Assembly: GCA_011045925.1 (NCBI GenBank)
Contig: DSBS01000030.1
Location: 1-25,115 of the forward strand
DNA: 25,115 nt
Reading direction: 5' to 3'
Source of the DNA: Candidatus Woesearchaeota archaeon
Lineage (GTDB): Archaea > Nanobdellota > Nanobdellia > Woesearchaeales > JASKKU01
The translations under genes and the position numbers were made by a program. The notes below the pieces were generated by a model. It was not told where the DNA came from. It did not search any database and saw nothing but the letters and a program-made list of their open reading frames with translations. This document shows, piece by piece, positions 22,059 through 25,115 of the stretch. The first letter of the stretch is position 1; each line of letters starts with the position of its first letter.

Positions 22059-23186
22059 CTATTTCCTTCCCAGAAAGCTGTCAAGGCCATTTGCAACCTC
22101 AATCGCTTTTGCAGGGCAGATCTCGTGGCAGCAGAAGCACCGGATGCATTTAGAGTAATCTATTTTTGCATAAGGAGACATAGATATTGCCTCAGCAGGG
22201 CAGATTCTTTTGCACTCACCGCACTTAATACAGGCATTGGTGATTACCCTTGGCTTCGAAGAAAACTTCCTGAAAACCCTTCTTGCAAGCCTGCTGTGGG
22301 TAATCCTTGAAACAAGCTTCTTTCCGTCAGGGAGCCTGTAAGAAGCCAAAGGAAAGCCAAGCCCGGAAAGCACTCTGTTCAGCGTAGAAGGGTTAATGCT
22401 CTTTTCCCTGGCAGCAGCAAGCATATAAGGAATAATCCTGTAATCAATCCCTGCAGCAGAGCACGCAGCGAAGTCAGCAGCAAACACATCATCAGAGCCA
22501 ATCAGCACACCGGTTTTTATAGGGATGCCAGCAGAGCCAGGGCCGTTGCCCTCGAGCCCGATAATCCCGTCAACAAGAGTGAATTCAGGATTAACCTTAA
22601 GCGCAAGCTCGTACAGCAGCCTGCCAAAGTCAGCAGGCACAGGATGAGTTAAGTGGTAGCCAGCCTTAACCTTGCCAGGAATCAGGCCATATAGGTTCTT
22701 CACAGCACAGGTAAATGTCATGAAAACATGCGTTTTTATCTTAGGCAGGTTCACAATCTTATACTCATCGTAATTCTCCCAGAGCGAAATTCTCCTGAAA
22801 GTCTTCAGCCCAACCAGCTTGTGCGAGCTAAACTCTACAATCTTTATTCCATGCCTTTTGCATACATCATAAACCCCGCACGCCTTTGCAACAGCAAGCG
22901 CAGACGCAGTGCCAGGCGAGTCTCCCACAATTATGTTATCCTTGCTGAGCTTTTTCTTAAAGGAGATTATCGCTGCCTCAACAATTCTAGGGTTAGTGTT
23001 AACAGCATCGCTTTCCTTTCTTGCAGATAGAAAGTTAGGCTTAAGCAGGACCTTGTCAGTTTCTTTTAGCCCTTTGAAGAACCTGCTCGACTCAATAATG
23101 CTGCATGCCTCTTCAATGCAATTGTCATAAGAGCTGGCTTTTGAAACAAACAGCTCCTTTCCGTTAACCTCAATTCTCTTTTGCAT
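22059..23186 (-). CDS. DUF362 protein with two 4Fe-4S clusters
   Basis: A 375-residue iron-sulfur protein. The DUF362 domain (about 1-285) shows LLKPNFLS at 47-54, the VGDSPG turn near 87-92 and the signature KIKTHVFMTFTCAVKNLYG (149-167). The C-terminal ferredoxin domain has two complete 4Fe-4S sites: Cys319/322/325/329 and Cys347/350/353/357. DUF362 proteins are of unknown chemistry but usually act in redox reactions. An in-frame ATG at 23372 would add 62 residues that run through the promoters of both this and the divergent gene, so the ATG at 23186 is preferred; a TTATAAAG box lies about 27 bases upstream of it. Confidence 0.85.
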   Translation of the reverse strand: MQKRIEVNGKELFVSKASSYDNCIEEACSIIESSRFFKGLKETDKVLLKPNFLSARKESDAVNTNPRIVEAAIISFKKKLSKDNIIVGDSPGTASALAVAKACGVYDVCKRHGIKIVEFSSHKLVGLKTFRRISLWENYDEYKIVNLPKIKTHVFMTFTCAVKNLYGLIPGKVKAGYHLTHPVPADFGRLLYELALKVNPEFTLVDGIIGLEGNGPGSAGIPIKTGVLIGSDDVFAADFAACSAAGIDYRIIPYMLAAAREKSINPSTLNRVLSGLGFPLASYRLPDGKKLVSRITHSRLARRVFRKFSSKPRVITNACIKCGECKRICPAEAISMSPYAKIDYSKCIRCFCCHEICPAKAIEVANGLDSFLGRK

Positions 23187-23209
23187 GCTGAGAAAAAATT
23201 CAGAGGAGG

Positions 23210-23217
23210 TTATAAAG
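23210..23217 (-). promoter_or_regulatory. TATA box of DUF362 gene
   Basis: TTATAAAG (plus-strand reading; CTTTATAA on the coding strand) centred about 27 bases upstream of the ATG at 23186. It decides the start over the longer frame. Confidence 0.5.
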
Positions 23218-23317
23218 GTTTTGCAAAATAAGCTTATAAGTAATTCACGCTTCATAATTCTTATTTCCGAAAACACACCGAAATGCAGAAAACCCTTCAG
23301 TAAATCCCTAAAAAGGC

Positions 23318-23326
23318 ATTTAAAGA
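23318..23326 (+). promoter_or_regulatory. Candidate TATA box of collagen-like gene
   Basis: A TTTAAAG-containing stretch about 43 bases upstream of the ATG at 23365, predicting a leader of about 16-20 bases that carries GAGGTAG as ribosome-binding site. Confidence 0.4.
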
Positions 23327-23364
23327 GCATTAACAAACAATTCACTCTAAGCGAGGTAGATAAA

Positions 23365-24261
23365 ATGAACAAAAAATTTGTAGTTGGAACATTGGGGATA
23401 ATTGCCCTGCTTGTTTTCTCACAGGCAGGATTTTCTCATGCCGAGACAAGCGAAGAATCAATTAATGCCGTCTATCATATATTTACCGGCCACCTAAGGC
23501 TGGCAGGGAACAGAAACCCAAGGCCTTTTGAGGTTCCAATCTCATGGAATATCAGGGGGCCGCCAGGCCCAAAAGGAGACCCAGGAGAGAAAGGAGAACC
23601 CGGAGAGAAAGGCGAAGACTGCAACCCTGCTGATTTTCAAGAAATTATTGAAGAAATCCTGGAAGAAAAAGCATCAGGGCTTTATGCTGAAATAAGCAAC
23701 ATGCAGCAGGAAATCATTCAGCTGAAAGAAAGAGTTTCCAGCCTGGAAGACCTTATCAATTCTCTCCCAGAACAAGAACCAGAAACATATAGCCTTTTAG
23801 CTTATGATTTTGATGAGCAGTCGCTTGAGCCGTCTCTGGTTCATGAGGGGATTGTAGCCAGCGAGCTAATGCTGTTCAATAATGCCAGCAGCCCTTCCTG
23901 GGCGCAGGGAAACCCAACTTCAGGCTACTCCTTATCATTAAATAACTGGCTGAGCCAGGAGCAATACTTAAAGCTTATAATACATCCAAAGGAGAATGCG
24001 ATAAGAATTGACGAGCTCTTTATTGACCTGAGAAGGTCAGGAACAGGCCCTGAAAATGTGATAATAACAATAAACGAGGAGCACATCTATAGCTTAGAAG
24101 CGCAGACTTCTTTCCAGACAGCCACCATTGATCTGTCAGCTGAATTAACAGAAGTTTTCAATGAGCCGGTCAGCATTATAATCTCTGCAGAAAATGCCCA
24201 GAGCAACGCAGGAACACTCAGAATAGACAACCTGATAATAACAGGAGAGGTGCTTAGTTAA
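23365..24261 (+). CDS. Secreted collagen-like/coiled-coil/beta-sandwich surface protein
   Basis: A 298-residue secreted protein. A signal peptide (about 1-27, cleavage plausible after SHA) leads to a short region and then seven uninterrupted Gly-X-Y triplets at 65-85 (GPPGPKGDPGEKGEP and on). Residues about 90-130 form a Leu/Ile/Glu heptad coiled coil that could trimerise the collagen stretch. The C-terminal 155-298 is strand-rich and has the (A)YDFD..., SGYSLSLNNW and IDLRRSGTGPENV phrases seen in bacterial secreted beta-sandwich domains, suggesting a binding head. The ATG at 23365 has GAGGTAG upstream; an in-frame ATG at 23185 would bury the signal peptide. A TTTAAAG box lies at 23318-23326. 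Confidence 0.8.
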   Translation: MNKKFVVGTLGIIALLVFSQAGFSHAETSEESINAVYHIFTGHLRLAGNRNPRPFEVPISWNIRGPPGPKGDPGEKGEPGEKGEDCNPADFQEIIEEILEEKASGLYAEISNMQQEIIQLKERVSSLEDLINSLPEQEPETYSLLAYDFDEQSLEPSLVHEGIVASELMLFNNASSPSWAQGNPTSGYSLSLNNWLSQEQYLKLIIHPKENAIRIDELFIDLRRSGTGPENVIITINEEHIYSLEAQTSFQTATIDLSAELTEVFNEPVSIIISAENAQSNAGTLRIDNLIITGEVLS

Positions 24262-24274
24262 GCATTTTTCATTC

Positions 24275-24281
24275 TTTTTTT
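24275..24281 (+). terminator. T-run terminator after collagen-like gene
   Basis: Seven T residues in a T-rich tract (24264-24290) starting directly after the stop codon; a typical archaeal termination signal. Confidence 0.45.
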
Positions 24282-24305
24282 CATTCTCTTTAAGAGATAA
24301 GCTAA

Positions 24306-24314
24306 TTTTAAATA
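24306..24314 (+). promoter_or_regulatory. TATA box of FNR-like reductase gene
   Basis: TTTTAAATA centred about 26 bases upstream of the ATG at 24336. Confidence 0.5.
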
Positions 24315-24335
24315 TTTTAATCTATTCACCTTTAT

Positions 24336-25019
24336 ATGAAATTCTACAATACAAAAATCCTTTACACTTCATTTGAGACGCATAATGTAAAGAGGTTTAT
24401 TCTTGAGAAGCCCGAAGGCTACGAGTTTAACCCGGGCCAGTATGCCTTAATTGCAATCGACACCCCGGAGCTGAAAGAAGAAACAAGGCCTTTTAGCTTC
24501 ACCAGCTCCAAAGACGACAGCATAATTGAGTTTACCATTAAGTCCTATCCAGAGCACAACGGAGTTACGGCCAGGCTGCTCCAGCTGGAGCCAGGAAGCA
24601 GGCTCCTTATTTCTGAATCAAGGAGAATGGACGCTTATCAGGGGCCAGGCTTATTCATCGCAGGAGGCACAGGGATTACGCCGTTTTTAAGCATTTTAAG
24701 AGGCCTCAGCAAAACAACAGAAGGCAGGAAAGAGCTCGAGCAGTCCTTTCTATTGTTCTCAAACAGGACAGAGAGAGATATAATAGCGCAGAAAGAGCTT
24801 AGTTTTATGCTTGGGAAAAGAGCCAGGTTTATTGTTACAGAGCCAGATAATGAAGCAAAGCCGGAGAGAATTAATGAGGATCTCATGTCAGGCATTCTAA
24901 AACAGAGCAATCTCTCAGGAAAGCCAGCCTACCTTTGCGGCCCGCCCGGCTTTGTTGAAGAAGCAAAGAAGATGCTGATAAGCCAGGGCGTTAACGAAAA
25001 AGAGATTTTCCTTTTTTAG
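24336..25019 (+). CDS. Ferredoxin-NAD(P) reductase-like flavoprotein
   Basis: A 227-residue FAD- and NAD(P)-binding oxidoreductase. The FAD-binding motif is RPFSFTSS at 51-58 (family RxYS-T/S), the NAD(P)-binding Gly-rich loop is GGTGITP at 110-116, and CGPPGF at 201-206 holds the conserved Cys. No iron-sulfur domain is attached, so it must hand electrons to a separate partner such as a ferredoxin, flavodoxin or thiol protein. It is transcribed alone from its own TATA box and could be related to the nearby DUF362 iron-sulfur protein, though nothing in the sequence proves it. Confidence 0.85.
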   Translation: MKFYNTKILYTSFETHNVKRFILEKPEGYEFNPGQYALIAIDTPELKEETRPFSFTSSKDDSIIEFTIKSYPEHNGVTARLLQLEPGSRLLISESRRMDAYQGPGLFIAGGTGITPFLSILRGLSKTTEGRKELEQSFLLFSNRTERDIIAQKELSFMLGKRARFIVTEPDNEAKPERINEDLMSGILKQSNLSGKPAYLCGPPGFVEEAKKMLISQGVNEKEIFLF

Positions 25020-25020
25020 G

Positions 25021-25045
25021 TTTTTAGCGTTTTAATATATTTTTG
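25021..25045 (+). terminator. T-rich tract after FNR-like gene
   Basis: Several T runs (TTTTT, TTTT, TTTTT) follow the stop codon. No gene is visible in the last 96 bases of the window. Confidence 0.4.
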
Positions 25046-25115
25046 ACTGCTGTTAAAACCTCAAACTAATAATCAAAACATTTAATAGTCTATTGAAACC
25101 AGTTTAATCATAATC

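Noticed and set aside
23187..23372. N-terminal extension of the DUF362 protein
   Set aside because: The 62 added residues are hydrophobic/basic, match no DUF362 start and would cover the TATA boxes of both divergent genes.
1..25115. CRISPR array, insertion sequence, prophage or attachment site
   Set aside because: No spaced direct repeats, transposase, integrase or terminal inverted repeats were seen; the tRNA-Gly gene has no neighbouring partial copy.

Overview
The window reads as a piece of an archaeal chromosome, most likely from a small-genome DPANN-type lineage (Woesearchaeota/Pacearchaeota-like; this is inference from gene content, not a phylogeny). Archaeal markers are a GEK1-type D-aminoacyl-tRNA deacylase (dtdA), a geranylgeranyl-reductase flavoprotein for isoprenoid lipids, an MCT-1-like PUA protein, a KaiC-like ATPase, a split lipoate ligase (catalytic plus accessory subunit), class III-signal-like pilins, and TATA boxes 25-28 nt upstream of many start codons. 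Genes are tightly packed; no gene-free stretch exceeds 300 bases.

Layout. 61-2759 (minus): KaiC-like ATPase, alpha/beta hydrolase and an AT-rich V4R-like protein in one run. 2822-3934 (plus): geranylgeranyl reductase, divergent from the KaiC gene across a palindromic TATA box. 3931-5734 (minus): PUA protein, HAD phosphatase and an unrecognised protein with weak primase-like and clamp-binding-like motifs. 5879-7510 (plus): CTP synthase broken by two compensating homopolymer frameshifts. 7516-9268 (minus): a membrane-anchored Big2-like protein and an unrecognised protein built from two internal repeats. 9396-11033 (plus): membrane/TPR-like protein fused to an APH-type kinase. Then tRNA-Gly(CCC) and a small membrane protein (minus), a methyltransferase (plus), two pilin-like proteins and an HPF/RaiA-like protein (minus).

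14099-18415 (plus) is the most interesting part. It holds a membrane-tethered winged-helix regulator with a CxCxC cluster in its outward loop, a secreted double-thioredoxin/CcdA fusion, a lone glycine-cleavage H-like lipoyl protein, a membrane-anchored thioredoxin paralogous to the first domain of the fusion, and a two-subunit lipoate-protein ligase. No other glycine-cleavage gene is present. My hypothesis is that the lipoyl protein is an electron carrier for a transmembrane disulfide-reducing relay.

The remainder holds dtdA (minus), a small kinase-like protein, a signal peptidase I-like protease, an unrecognised 410-residue protein (all plus), a DUF362 protein with two 4Fe-4S clusters (minus), a secreted collagen-like/coiled-coil/beta-sandwich protein, and an FNR-like flavin reductase (both plus). 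At least ten genes that start a transcription unit appear leaderless, whereas several other genes carry GGTGAT/GAGGT-type ribosome-binding sites.
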